Source of the DNA: JAXMCI01 sp046349435
GTDB taxonomy: Bacteria; Pseudomonadota; Alphaproteobacteria; Dongiales; Dongiaceae
Reading direction: 5' to 3'
Assembly: GCA_046349435.1 (NCBI GenBank)
Contig: JAXMCI010000041.1
Span: forward strand, 5,967 to 69,966
DNA length: 64,000 nt
Shown here: positions 44,305 to 53,299 of the stretch, one piece after another
How the letters are laid out: each line of letters starts with the position of its first letter
Numbering within the stretch: position 1 is the first letter of the stretch
Notes under the pieces: model-generated
The model's input: only the letters and a program-made list of their open reading frames with translations
Told to the model about the DNA's origin: nothing
The model's database searches: none
Made by a program: the position numbers and the translations under genes

Positions 44305-44321
44305 CTTGTCATATCGTGCCA
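44305..44321 (-). promoter_or_regulatory. 17-bp regulon box, DUF3300 copy 2
   Basis: On the minus strand TGGCACGATATGACAAG, a full consensus match, 77 bases before the DUF3300 copy 2 start. It lies only 20 bases from the oppositely oriented copy at 44342, so the two divergent units could be activated together. Confidence 0.65.
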
Positions 44322-44341
44322 TGGCCGCCACGCGGGGCTGC

Positions 44342-44358
44342 TGGTACGAAATGACAAT
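44342..44358 (+). promoter_or_regulatory. 17-bp regulon box, Mla operon copy
   Basis: TGGTACGAAATGACAAT, two mismatches from consensus, 98 bases before the GTG start of the MlaE-like gene. A TAGTGG hexamer starts 21 bases after it, a weak -10 candidate. It forms a back-to-back pair with the box at 44305. Confidence 0.5.
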
Positions 44359-44456
44359 TCCGCGGGGGCAGCCGGTGCTAGTGGGGATCTGGCTCGTCGG
44401 GCGGCTGGCAGGAAGCCGGGCTTCAGCCGCGGCGAGGGAATGACGGGGTCGATCGA

Positions 44457-45614
44457 GTGAGGACGAAAGCGTCCACCGCGGGCGGCGGGCGACCAGGCCC
44501 GGAGCTGTCGATCCGGCAGGATGCCGGCGCGGTGCTGGTGGCGCTGGCTGGCGACTGGCGGCTGGCGGGTGGGCTGCCTGGCCCGGCGGAGCTCGAGCGG
44601 CAGCTGCCGGCGGCGGGCGCGGTGCGGCTGGCCTTCGACACCGAGCGGCTCGGCGCCTGGGACAGCGGCCTGCTGACCTTTCTTGCCGGCGTGCAGGCGA
44701 CCTGCGCCAGCCGCGGCCTGGCGCTCGATCCGTCCGGCCTGCCCGAGGGCGCGCAGCGGCTGCTCAAGCTGGCGACTGCGGTGCCGGAGCGCCAGGGGGC
44801 GCGGCGCGGCGACAAGCGCGTCGATTTCCTGACGATGGTCGGGACCGAGGCGATCGCGCTGTGGACCTCGATGGGCGAGATGATCGAGTTCCTCGGCGCG
44901 ACGATGCAGAGCTTCGGCCGGCTGCTGATCGGCCGCGCCCGCTACCGCCGGGTCGACCTGGTCGAGGTGATCCAGGAGAGCGGCGCCGCGGCGCTGCCGA
45001 TCGTGGCGTTGATCTCCTTCCTCGTCGGGCTGATCCTGGCCTTCGTCGGCGCCATCCAGCTGCAGCAGTTCGGGGCGCAGATCTACGTCGCCGACCTGGT
45101 CGGCATCGCCATGGCGCGCGAGATGGGCGCCATCATGACGGCGATCATCATGTCCGGCCGCACCGGGGCCGCCTTCGCCGCCCAGCTCGGCACCATGCAG
45201 GTGAACGAGGAGATCGACGCGCTCAGCACCTTCGGCCTGTCCTCGATGGAGTTCCTCGTCCTGCCGCGGATGCTGGCGCTGATCCTGATGATGCCGCTGC
45301 TCTGCATCTTCGCCGACCTGATGGGCATCCTGGGAGGAGCCCTGGTCGGCATCGGGATGCTGAAGCTGTCGGTCACCGAGTACGTCAACGAGACGATCCA
45401 CGGCATCGGCCTCGCCGACTTCGCGGTCGGCATCTTCAAGAGCGCGGTGTTCGGCGTGCTGGTCGCCGTCGCCGGCTGCCTGCGCGGCATGCAGTGCGGC
45501 CGCAGCGCCTCGGCGGTCGGGCTGGCGGCGACCTCGGCGGTGGTCACCGGCATCGTCTTCATCATCGTGACCGACGGGCTGTTCGCGGTCATCACCAACG
45601 CGATCGGGATCTGA
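44457..45614 (+). CDS. MlaE-family lipid ABC transporter permease with N-terminal STAS domain
   Basis: A 385-residue inner-membrane protein. Residues about 15-110 are STAS-like (RLAFDTERLGAWDSGLLTFL), corresponding to a fused MlaB module. The rest is the MlaE permease with about five TM segments and signatures AMAREMGAIMTAIIMSGRTGAAFAAQLGTMQVNEEIDAL. It works with the ATPase, MCE protein and auxiliary lipoprotein encoded immediately downstream to move phospholipids or other lipids between the membranes. The GTG start directly follows the divergent region shared with the DUF3300 pair. Confidence 0.92.
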   Translation: MRTKASTAGGGRPGPELSIRQDAGAVLVALAGDWRLAGGLPGPAELERQLPAAGAVRLAFDTERLGAWDSGLLTFLAGVQATCASRGLALDPSGLPEGAQRLLKLATAVPERQGARRGDKRVDFLTMVGTEAIALWTSMGEMIEFLGATMQSFGRLLIGRARYRRVDLVEVIQESGAAALPIVALISFLVGLILAFVGAIQLQQFGAQIYVADLVGIAMAREMGAIMTAIIMSGRTGAAFAAQLGTMQVNEEIDALSTFGLSSMEFLVLPRMLALILMMPLLCIFADLMGILGGALVGIGMLKLSVTEYVNETIHGIGLADFAVGIFKSAVFGVLVAVAGCLRGMQCGRSASAVGLAATSAVVTGIVFIIVTDGLFAVITNAIGI

Positions 45615-45625
45615 GGGGTCCGCCG

Positions 45626-46411
45626 GTGGAAGGGTCTGAGCGCGTGGCCGAGGCGCATATCACCGTGCGCAACCTCGACATGGCCTATGGCAGCTTCGTC
45701 ATCCAGCACGACCTAAACTTCACCATCCGGCGCGGCGACATCTTCATCATCATGGGCGGCAGCGGCTGCGGCAAGAGCACGCTGCTGAAGCATCTGGTCG
45801 GCCTCAAGGCGCCGGCCCGCGGCGAGGTGCTGTTCGGCGACCAGAGCCTGTGGGCGGCCGATCCCGAGCAGCAGCAGCGGATGATGCGCCGCTTCGGCAT
45901 CCTCTACCAGAGCGGTGCGCTCTGGAGCTCGATGACGCTGGCCGAGAACGTCGCGCTGCCGCTCGGCGAGTTCACCGATCTCAACCCGGCCGAGATCCGC
46001 CGCGTCGCCTCGCTGAAGCTGGCGCTGGTCGGGCTGGCCGGCTTCGAGGATTTCTACCCGTCGGAGATCAGCGGCGGCATGCGCAAGCGCGCCGGCCTGG
46101 CGCGCGCCATGGCGCTCGACCCGGAGATCCTGTTCTTCGACGAGCCCTCGGCCGGCCTCGACCCGATCAGCTCGCGCATGCTCGACGACCTGATCCTCGA
46201 GCTGCGCGACAGCCTCGGCGCCACCATCGCCGTGGTCACCCACGAGCTCGCCAGCATCTTCACCATCGGCAACAACTCGGTGTTCCTCGACGCCGACACC
46301 AAGACGATGATCGCGCAGGGCGACCCCAAGGAGCTGCGCGACCATTGCCCCGACCCCAAGGTGCGCAACTTCCTGCTGCGCGGCGAGCTGGCGGCGGAGC
46401 ATCACTCATGA
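45626..46411 (+). CDS. MlaF-family ABC ATPase
   Basis: 261 residues from GTG 45626, preceded by GAGGGG 8 bases upstream. Walker A GGSGCGKSTLLKH, Q-loop ILYQSGALWSSMT, signature ISGGMRKRAGLARAMA, Walker B ILFFDEPSAGLDP and the switch His in VVTHEL are intact. The SGGMRKR form of the signature is characteristic of MlaF/Ttg2A ATPases. It lies 11 bases after the permease gene. Confidence 0.93.
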   Translation: MEGSERVAEAHITVRNLDMAYGSFVIQHDLNFTIRRGDIFIIMGGSGCGKSTLLKHLVGLKAPARGEVLFGDQSLWAADPEQQQRMMRRFGILYQSGALWSSMTLAENVALPLGEFTDLNPAEIRRVASLKLALVGLAGFEDFYPSEISGGMRKRAGLARAMALDPEILFFDEPSAGLDPISSRMLDDLILELRDSLGATIAVVTHELASIFTIGNNSVFLDADTKTMIAQGDPKELRDHCPDPKVRNFLLRGELAAEHHS

Positions 46412-46431
46412 GCCGGCAAGGGGCCCGCTGA

Positions 46432-47505
46432 ATGGCCAAGAAATCGAACCCGAAGCTGATCGGCGGCTTCGTCCTGGTGGCGCTGGCCATCGCGGTGGCC
46501 GGCATCCTGGTGTTCGGCGGCGGCCAGTTCCTGGTCACCAAGACGCCCGCGGTGCTCTATTTCGAGGGCTCGCTGGGTGGGCTTGCCCCGGGTGCTCCGG
46601 TCAATTTCCGCGGCGTCAAGATCGGCAGCGTCACCAGCATGCAGATCCAGTACGACGTCACCAAGCAGGAGGTGCACATCCCGGTCTTCATCGAGATCGA
46701 GCCGGACCGCATCCAGATCACCTCCGGGCAGCGCAACGAGCGCAACATCGCCACGCTGGTGCGCCGCGGCCTGCGCGCCCAGCTGGTGGTGCAGTCGCTG
46801 GTCACCGGCCAGGCCAGCATCGAGCTCGACTTCCATCCCGACGCGCCGATCCGTCTGGTCGGCGGCACCAAGGGCATCCCCGAGCTGCCGACCATCGCCT
46901 CGAGCCTGGACCAGCTCCAGGCCAGCGTCTCGGACGTGCTGAACAAGATCGCCAAGATGCCGCTCGACCAGATCGCGGACCGCATCCTCGAGCTGGTCGA
47001 CACCACGAACACCACGATGCAGGGCGCCAACGGGCTGATCGCCGACAGCCGCGGCGACATCAAGCCGATCCTCGACAAGGCCGAGGAGACGATGAAGGGC
47101 CTCGACCAGCTGGTCGCCAGCCTGAACGCCCAGGTCGGCCCGCTCTCCGACAGCGTGCAGGGCACGCTGGGCGAGGCCCGTGCCCGGCTTGAGCTGAAGC
47201 CCGGCGAGCCCCTGCAGAGCCTCAACGAGACCCTGGCCGACGGCCGCCGGCTCATCAACAATGTCGATCGCGGGATCGGCCCGGTGCTGGCGCAGGGCAT
47301 GCAGGTGATGCGCGGCGCCGACACCGCGCTGGCCGCCGCGACCAAGGCGCTCAACTCGGTCCAGGGCACCATCTCCCCCAACTCGGCCCTCTACTTCCAG
47401 CTCAACGACACGCTGCGCCAGATCGCGCTGGCGGCGACGGAGATCCGCGTCTTCGCCGCCTTCCTGCAGCGCAATCCCAATGCCCTGCTGACCGGCAAGA
47501 GATAG
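46432..47505 (+). CDS. MCE-domain protein, MlaD/PqiB-like
   Basis: 357 residues with one N-terminal TM anchor (LIGGFVLVALAIAVAGILVFGGG) and one MCE domain (about residues 40-140) with VLYFEGSLGGLAPGAPVNFRGVKIGSV. A long helical region with SLDQLQASVSDVLNKIAKMPLDQ follows; in such proteins it forms a hydrophobic tube or needle in the periplasm. It is larger than E. coli MlaD and has a single MCE repeat. It is third in the operon, between the ATPase and the auxiliary lipoprotein. Confidence 0.92.
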   Translation: MAKKSNPKLIGGFVLVALAIAVAGILVFGGGQFLVTKTPAVLYFEGSLGGLAPGAPVNFRGVKIGSVTSMQIQYDVTKQEVHIPVFIEIEPDRIQITSGQRNERNIATLVRRGLRAQLVVQSLVTGQASIELDFHPDAPIRLVGGTKGIPELPTIASSLDQLQASVSDVLNKIAKMPLDQIADRILELVDTTNTTMQGANGLIADSRGDIKPILDKAEETMKGLDQLVASLNAQVGPLSDSVQGTLGEARARLELKPGEPLQSLNETLADGRRLINNVDRGIGPVLAQGMQVMRGADTALAAATKALNSVQGTISPNSALYFQLNDTLRQIALAATEIRVFAAFLQRNPNALLTGKR

Positions 47506-47514
47506 GCTCGAACC

Positions 47515-48147
47515 ATGCGCACGCCCTTCGCCGTCCTCCTGCTCGGGCTGCTCGCCCCGGCCGTCCTCGCCGGTTGCGGCTCGACCTCGCCGACGCACTT
47601 CTACCTGCTGAGCAGCGTGCCGGAGCAGCCGGTGCCGGCGCCGGGACAGGGTGTCGCCGTCGGCGTCGGGCCGATCACCCTGCCGCAATATCTCAACCGG
47701 CCGCAGATCGTCACCCGCAGCTCGACCAACCAGCTCACCGTCAGCGAGTTCGACCAGTGGGGCGGCGCGCTCGACGACAACGTCACGCGGACGCTCGCCG
47801 CCAACCTCGCGACCCTGCTCGGCACCGACCGGGTTTCGCTCTATCCCTGGAAGGAATCGGCGCCGGTCGACTTCCAGGTGACGCTCGACATCGCCGCCTT
47901 CGAGGACGATGCCGAGGGCAATGCGGTGCTGAGCGTCTTCTGGAGCGTGATCGACGCCAAGACCGGCGCGGTGGCGGTGATGCGCCGGTCGAGCTACGCC
48001 ACCAAGGCGGGCGAGCCGGCGGCCGGCGCGCTGACCGGCGGCGGCGGCGCCCGCCCCTATGACGCGGTGGTGGCCGCGATGAGCCAGGATCTCGAGCTGC
48101 TGAGCCGCGACATCGCTCAGGCGATCGGCGGCCTCAGGCGGGGATAG
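47515..48147 (+). CDS. ABC-type transport auxiliary lipoprotein, PqiC/YmbA-like
   Basis: 210 residues. A lipoprotein signal (LLLGLLAPAVLAGCGS) precedes the family block THFYLLSSVP and VAVGVGPITLPQYLNRPQIVTR, then LTVSEFDQWGGALDDNVTRTLAANL. Proteins of this type sit in the outer membrane and receive the needle of the MCE protein. It closes the Mla-type operon. No MlaA or MlaC gene is present, so the system resembles the Pqi-like arrangement more than canonical Mla. Confidence 0.9.
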   Translation: MRTPFAVLLLGLLAPAVLAGCGSTSPTHFYLLSSVPEQPVPAPGQGVAVGVGPITLPQYLNRPQIVTRSSTNQLTVSEFDQWGGALDDNVTRTLAANLATLLGTDRVSLYPWKESAPVDFQVTLDIAAFEDDAEGNAVLSVFWSVIDAKTGAVAVMRRSSYATKAGEPAAGALTGGGGARPYDAVVAAMSQDLELLSRDIAQAIGGLRRG

Positions 48148-48157
48148 GGCGGCCGGC

Positions 48158-48174
48158 TGGCGCGAACTGACAAG
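48158..48174 (+). promoter_or_regulatory. 17-bp regulon box, PPK2-RND operon copy
   Basis: TGGCGCGAACTGACAAG, 53 bases before the PPK2 start in the 80-base gap after the Mla-type operon. AAGGCT begins 21 bases after the box, matching the position of TATCCT and AAGAAT after the sulP and 54693 copies. Confidence 0.6.
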
Positions 48175-48227
48175 TAGCCCCGGCGCGATTTGGCAAGGCT
48201 GCACGAGAACCTTCGGGGAGAGCTGCC

Positions 48228-49097
48228 GTGGCCGACAAGAAGAAGAAGCGGAAGGAACGGGAGGCCGCGGCGGCGGCCGCCGCCGTCGCTGCGCCGACCG
48301 AGACGCCCACGGGCGGTGGCCGGGAGCCGCTGACCTCCAAGTTCTACAATGCCGAGCTGGCGCGCCTTCAGGGCGAGCTGGTCAGGCTGCAGCTCTGGGT
48401 CAAGCACACCGGCGCCCGCGTCGTGGTGCTCTTCGAGGGCCGCGATGCGGCGGGCAAGGGCGGCGTGATCAAGCGGATCGCCGAGCGCACCAGCCCGCGC
48501 GTCTTCCGCGTCGTCGCCCTGCCATCTCCATCGGATCGGCAGAAGACGCAGCTCTACGGTCAGCGCTACATCGAGCAGCTGCCGGCCGGCGGCGAGGTCG
48601 TTCTGTTCGACCGGAGCTGGTACAATCGCGCGGGCGTCGAGCGCGTCATGGGCTTCTGCAGCGAGCAGACGAGCGAAAGCTTCTTGCGCATCGTACCGGT
48701 GTTCGAGCGCCTGATCGTCGATTCCGGGATCAAGCTGATCAAGTACTGGTTCGAGGTCAGCCAGGAGGAGCAGACGCGCCGCTTCGAGCAGCGGATCGAG
48801 GATCCGCGCAAGATCTGGAAGCTGAGCCCGATGGATCTCGAGTCGCACCGGCGCTGGTACGACTTCTCGCGCGCCCGGGATGCGATGTTCGCCGCGACCG
48901 ACAACGCCTTTGCGCCCTGGCACGTGGTCCGGGCCGACGACAAGAGGCGGGCCCGCCTCAACTGCATCGCCCACCTCCTCGGCCATATCCCCTACGAGGA
49001 CGTGCCGCGCCACAAGATCAAGCTGCCGAAGCGGCAGAAGCCCGGCGGCTATGTCGAGCCGGACTATCAGTACCACTACGTCGAGGAGAGGTACTGA
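48228..49097 (+). CDS. ppk2: polyphosphate kinase 2
   Basis: 289 residues from a GTG start. A Lys- and Ala-rich N-terminal 30 residues precede the PPK2 domain: Walker A-like LFEGRDAAGKGGVIKR (about residue 67), the lid block FDRSWYNRAGVERVMGF (about residue 126) and KIWKLSPMDLESHRRW. All catalytic elements are intact. The length and single domain fit class I PPK2, which makes nucleoside triphosphates from polyphosphate. Its stop overlaps the start of the RND adaptor gene by one base, an unusual coupling. A 17-bp box lies upstream. Confidence 0.93.
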   Translation: MADKKKKRKEREAAAAAAAVAAPTETPTGGGREPLTSKFYNAELARLQGELVRLQLWVKHTGARVVVLFEGRDAAGKGGVIKRIAERTSPRVFRVVALPSPSDRQKTQLYGQRYIEQLPAGGEVVLFDRSWYNRAGVERVMGFCSEQTSESFLRIVPVFERLIVDSGIKLIKYWFEVSQEEQTRRFEQRIEDPRKIWKLSPMDLESHRRWYDFSRARDAMFAATDNAFAPWHVVRADDKRRARLNCIAHLLGHIPYEDVPRHKIKLPKRQKPGGYVEPDYQYHYVEERY

Positions 49098-50194
49098 TGG
49101 CGATGCGACGGCCGGTCCCGCTCCGCATCCTGCTCGCGGCGGCGCTGCTCGGCGCCGGGCTGCAGGGCTGCTCGGAGGAGAAGCCGCCGCCACCGCCGGC
49201 GCCGCGCATGGCGCGGGTGGCGACCGTGCATCTCACGGCCGCCAGCCTGGGCGGCCAGGCGAGCGGCGTCATCGATTCCCGCTACAACGCGCAGCTTGGC
49301 TTCCTGGTCGGCGGGCGGCTGGTCGAGCGCAAGGTCGACATCGGCGCCGTGGTCAAGGACGGCGACATGCTGGCCCAGCTCGACGCCACCGACTTCAAGA
49401 ACAAGCTGGCCGCAGCACAGTCGCAGCTGCGGGCTGCCGAGGGCGAGGTCGCCCAGGCGGCGCCGCAGGAGGAGCGTCTGCGCACGCTGCTGAAGAAGGG
49501 CTACACCACCCAGGTCGAGTACGACCGCGCCATGCGCAACCTGAGCACCGCCAAGGCCCGGGTCGACGAGGCACAGGCCAATTTGCGGCTGGCCAGCGAC
49601 CAGGTCGCCTACACGACGCTGATCTCCGACATGGACGGCGCGGTGACCGCGGTGGGTGCCGACCCCGGCCAGGTGGTCAATGCCGGCCAGATGATCGTGC
49701 AGGTGTCCCGGCTCGACGCCCGCGAGGGCGTCTTCTCCGTGTCGGAGAAGGCGATCTCCTATCTCAAGCCGGGCATGATCATCCGCGTCGCGCTGCAGTC
49801 CGATCCGACCATCGCCGTCGACGGCGCGGTGCGGGAAATCTCGCCCAACGCCGATCCGGTGACCCGGACCTACCAGCTCAAGGTGGCGCTGCCGGACGCG
49901 CCGGAGGCGATGCGGCTCGGAGCGGTGGTGACCGGGACCCTCGACCTCAAGGGCGACCTGGTGGCGGTCATCCCGACCGGCGCCCTGCTGCAGACCGGCG
50001 AGCAGGCCGCCGTCTGGGTCGTTGACACCGCGAACGGGACGGTGCATCGCCGGCCGGTCAAGGTGCTGCGCTTCGACGCCGAGACCGTGACGGTCGGCGA
50101 GGGCCTCAAGGAGGGCGACATCATCGTCACCGCCGGAATCAACTCGCTGGCCGAGGGCGAGAAGGTGAGGCTGCCGCAGGAAGCCTCGCAGTGA
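49097..50194 (+). CDS. RND efflux periplasmic adaptor lipoprotein
   Basis: 365 residues with a lipoprotein-type signal ending LQGCSE, then a membrane fusion protein of the AcrA/MexA family: SGVIDSRYNAQLGFLVGGRL, the lipoyl-type block VVKDGDMLAQLDATDFKN, a short helical hairpin and the late beta domain AVIPTGALLQTGEQAAVWV. It links the inner-membrane RND pump encoded next to an outer-membrane channel that is not encoded here. Its start is within the PPK2 stop (TGATG), so translation is probably coupled. Confidence 0.92.
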   Translation: MAMRRPVPLRILLAAALLGAGLQGCSEEKPPPPPAPRMARVATVHLTAASLGGQASGVIDSRYNAQLGFLVGGRLVERKVDIGAVVKDGDMLAQLDATDFKNKLAAAQSQLRAAEGEVAQAAPQEERLRTLLKKGYTTQVEYDRAMRNLSTAKARVDEAQANLRLASDQVAYTTLISDMDGAVTAVGADPGQVVNAGQMIVQVSRLDAREGVFSVSEKAISYLKPGMIIRVALQSDPTIAVDGAVREISPNADPVTRTYQLKVALPDAPEAMRLGAVVTGTLDLKGDLVAVIPTGALLQTGEQAAVWVVDTANGTVHRRPVKVLRFDAETVTVGEGLKEGDIIVTAGINSLAEGEKVRLPQEASQ

Positions 50195-53100
50195 AGGGCG
50201 TCAACCTCTCGGAATGGGCGATCAAGCACCAGGCGCTGATCGTCTTCTTCATCATCGTCTGCGGCGCCGCCGGCATCCTCTCCTACCGCTCGCTCGGTCG
50301 CGAGGAGGATCCCGCCTTCGCGGTCAACACCATGATCGTGCGCACGCTGTGGCCCGGCGCCACGACGCTGCAGACCATGGAGCAGGTGACCGACCGCATT
50401 GAGAAGAAGCTCGAGGAGACGCCGCGCCTCGACTACCTGAAGAGCTACACCAAGCCCGGCGAGTCGGTCGTCTACGTCAACATCCTGGAATCGACCCCGC
50501 CCAGGGATTTCAACGAGATCTGGTACCAGGTCCGCAAGAAGGTCGCGGACATCCGCCATACCCTGCCGCAAGGCGTGCTGGGGCCGTTCTTCAACGACGA
50601 GTTCGGCGACGTCTACGGCGTCATCTACGGCATCACCTTCGACGGCTTCACCTACCGGGAGGCGCGCGACTACGCGGAGATCGCCCGCACCGCCTTCCTG
50701 TCGGAACCCGACGTCGGCAAGGTCACGCTGTTCGGCACCCAGGACGAGAAGTACTACCTGACCATCTCGGCCAAGAAGCTGGCCTCGCTCGGCCTCAACC
50801 TGCAGGAGGTGCTTTCGGCGGTGGCCGAGCAGAACGCGGTCACCCCGGCCGGCATCATCGCGACCAAGTCGGAGAACATCCTGATCGAGGTCACCGGCGC
50901 GCTGGTCACCGCCGACAGCCTGCGCAAGATCAACCTCTACCTGAACGGCCGCTTCTTTCGCCTGGCCGAGCTTGCCTCGATCGAGCACGGCTATGTCGAC
51001 CCGCCGCAGAAGATGTTCCGGGTCGACGGCAAGCCGGCGATCGGCGTCGGCATCTCGATGCGCCCGGGCGGCAACGTGCTGCGCATGGGCGAGGAGTTGA
51101 AGAAGATCGCCGATGGCCTGCGCGATCGCTTCCCGATCGGCATCGAGCTGAAGCAGGTCTCGGACCAGCCGACCGTGGTCGAGCACTCGATCCACGGCTT
51201 CACCAAGGCGCTGTTCGAGGCGGTGGTGATCGTGCTCGGGGTCAGCTTCCTCAGCCTCGGCGTGCGCGCCGGGCTGGTGGTCGCGACCAGTATCCCGCTG
51301 GTGCTGGCGATGGTGTTCCTCGGCATGAGCATGATGGACACCAGCCTGCAGCGCATCTCGCTCGGCGCGCTGATCATCGCGCTCGGGCTGCTGGTCGACG
51401 ACGCCATGATCACCGTCGAGATGATGGTGTCGAAGATCGAGGAGGGATTCGAGAAGGCCAAGGCCGGCACCTTCGCCTATACCAGCACGGCCTTTCCAAT
51501 GCTGACCGGAACGCTGGTCACCGCCCTTGGCTTCCTGCCGATCGGCTTTGCCCGGAGCAACACCGGGCAGTACTGCTTCTCGCTCTTCACGGTGATCCTG
51601 ATCGCGCTGCTGATCTCGTGGGTCGTCGCGGTGATCTTCTCGCCGGTGATCGGCGTCTGGGTGCTGCCGGCCAAGATCAAGGCCAAGCCAGGCCATGGCG
51701 GTGCGCCGAGCGGGGTGATCGGCCGCGCCTTCCAGGCCGCGATCCTGACCTGCATGCGGTTTCGCTATCTCACCATCGCGGTGACGGTGGGGCTGTTCGC
51801 GCTGTCCGTGGTCGGGCTCGGCAAGGTGCAGCAGCAGTTCTTCCCGGCCTCGGATCGGCCGGAGCTGCTGGTGACGCTCACGCTGAACAAGAACGCCTCG
51901 ATCTTCGCCACGCGCGACGTCGTCGACCGGGTGCAGGCCATTCTCGACGACGACGCGGGGGTCGACCACTACTCCGCCTATGTCGGCGGCGGCGCGATAC
52001 GCTTCTACCTGCCACTCGACGTCCAGCTGGACAACAGCTTCCTGGCGCAGTTCGTCATCGTAGCGAAGGATCTGGAGTCGCGCGACGCGCTGCAGGCCAA
52101 GCTCGACAAGCAGCTGGGCGAGGCCTTCCCCGACGTCAACTCGCGCGTTTCCAAGCTCGAGCTCGGACCGCCGGTCGGCTGGCCGGTGCAGTACCGCGTC
52201 AGCGCCGAGAGCACCGCGCAGGTCCGCAGTGCCGCCGAGCAGGTGGCCCAGGTGCTGCGCGCCTCGCCCGATACCCTGCTGGTCAATTTCGACTGGGGCG
52301 AGAAGACCAAGACCGTCCGCATCGAGGTCAACCAGGACAAGGTCCGGCAGGCCGGCCTGAGCTCGGCCGCGGTGGCGCAGACCCTCAACATGATCTTGTC
52401 CGGCCAGGTGGTGACGCAGATCCGCGACTCGATCTATCTGATCGACGTGGTGGCCCGCGCGCCGGAGGAAGAGCGGCTGTCGCTGCAGGCGCTGCGTGAG
52501 ACGCAGATCAGCCTGCCCTCCGGCCGCGCCGTGCCCCTCGGGCAGATCGCCGCCATCGACTACACGCTCGACGAGTCCTACATCTGGCGGCGGGACCGGC
52601 TGCCGACGATCACCGTGCAGGCCGACGTGCCGCCCGGCATCCAGGCGCCGACTGCCTACGTGCGGAACCGGCCGGCGATCCAGGCGCTGATCGCCAAGCT
52701 GCCGCCCGGAGCGCGGATCGTCGAGGGCGGCGCGGTCGAGAAGAGCATCCAGGCGAACGCCTCGATCGCCGCCCAGATGCCGCTGATGGTCATGCTGATG
52801 CTGATCGTGCTGATGATCCAGCTGCAGAGCTTCCAGCGGCTCTTCCTGGTGCTGAGCGTGGCGCCGCTCGGCCTGATCGGGGTGGTCGTGGCGATGCTCG
52901 TGACCGGCACGCCGATGGGCTTCGTGTCGATCCTCGGCATCATCGCGCTGATCGGCATGATCGTGCGCAACTCGGTGATCCTGATCGACCAGATCGAGCA
53001 TTACCGGGCGGCCGGCAAGCACCCCTGGGATGCGGTGGTCGAGGCGGCCGACCACCGGCTGCGGCCGATCCTGCTGACCGCGGCGGCGGCGATCCTCGGC

Positions 53101-53298
53101 ATGATCCCGATCATGCACGACGTGTTCTGGGGGCCGATGGCCTATGCCATCGTCGGCGGGCTGGCCGGCGCCACCCTGCTCACCATGCTGTTCCTGCCCG
53201 CTCTCTACGTCGCCTGGTTCCGCATCAAGGATCCGCGCCGCGATGCCGGCGCGACGGCGGCGGCACCGCCGCCGCCCGCCGTGCCGGAGCCGGCGTGA
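50191..53298 (+). CDS. RND efflux transporter permease
   Basis: A 1035-residue inner-membrane pump of the HAE/AcrB superfamily with 12 predicted TM segments and two large periplasmic loops. It starts with the amphipathic SEWAIKHQALIVFFIIV; the proton-relay pair is in GLLVDDAMITVEMM (TM4, about residue 405). The last blocks GIIALIGMIVRNSVILIDQIEHY and ADHRLRPILLTAAAAILGMIPI are typical. It overlaps the adaptor gene by 4 bases (GTGA). Substrate unknown. No outer-membrane channel gene is nearby, so it may share a TolC-type protein. Confidence 0.93.
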   Translation: MKGVNLSEWAIKHQALIVFFIIVCGAAGILSYRSLGREEDPAFAVNTMIVRTLWPGATTLQTMEQVTDRIEKKLEETPRLDYLKSYTKPGESVVYVNILESTPPRDFNEIWYQVRKKVADIRHTLPQGVLGPFFNDEFGDVYGVIYGITFDGFTYREARDYAEIARTAFLSEPDVGKVTLFGTQDEKYYLTISAKKLASLGLNLQEVLSAVAEQNAVTPAGIIATKSENILIEVTGALVTADSLRKINLYLNGRFFRLAELASIEHGYVDPPQKMFRVDGKPAIGVGISMRPGGNVLRMGEELKKIADGLRDRFPIGIELKQVSDQPTVVEHSIHGFTKALFEAVVIVLGVSFLSLGVRAGLVVATSIPLVLAMVFLGMSMMDTSLQRISLGALIIALGLLVDDAMITVEMMVSKIEEGFEKAKAGTFAYTSTAFPMLTGTLVTALGFLPIGFARSNTGQYCFSLFTVILIALLISWVVAVIFSPVIGVWVLPAKIKAKPGHGGAPSGVIGRAFQAAILTCMRFRYLTIAVTVGLFALSVVGLGKVQQQFFPASDRPELLVTLTLNKNASIFATRDVVDRVQAILDDDAGVDHYSAYVGGGAIRFYLPLDVQLDNSFLAQFVIVAKDLESRDALQAKLDKQLGEAFPDVNSRVSKLELGPPVGWPVQYRVSAESTAQVRSAAEQVAQVLRASPDTLLVNFDWGEKTKTVRIEVNQDKVRQAGLSSAAVAQTLNMILSGQVVTQIRDSIYLIDVVARAPEEERLSLQALRETQISLPSGRAVPLGQIAAIDYTLDESYIWRRDRLPTITVQADVPPGIQAPTAYVRNRPAIQALIAKLPPGARIVEGGAVEKSIQANASIAAQMPLMVMLMLIVLMIQLQSFQRLFLVLSVAPLGLIGVVVAMLVTGTPMGFVSILGIIALIGMIVRNSVILIDQIEHYRAAGKHPWDAVVEAADHRLRPILLTAAAAILGMIPIMHDVFWGPMAYAIVGGLAGATLLTMLFLPALYVAWFRIKDPRRDAGATAAAPPPPAVPEPA

Positions 53299-53299
53299 C

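Noticed and set aside
41640..45401. 1253-codon open frame on the minus strand
   Set aside because: Only its last 314 codons are the DUF2950 gene. The rest is the antisense or out-of-frame shadow of DUF3300 copy 2 and MlaE.
49870..53118. 1082-codon antisense frame over the RND pump
   Set aside because: His/Asp/Arg-rich translation with no recognisable domain, wholly opposite a clear RND gene.
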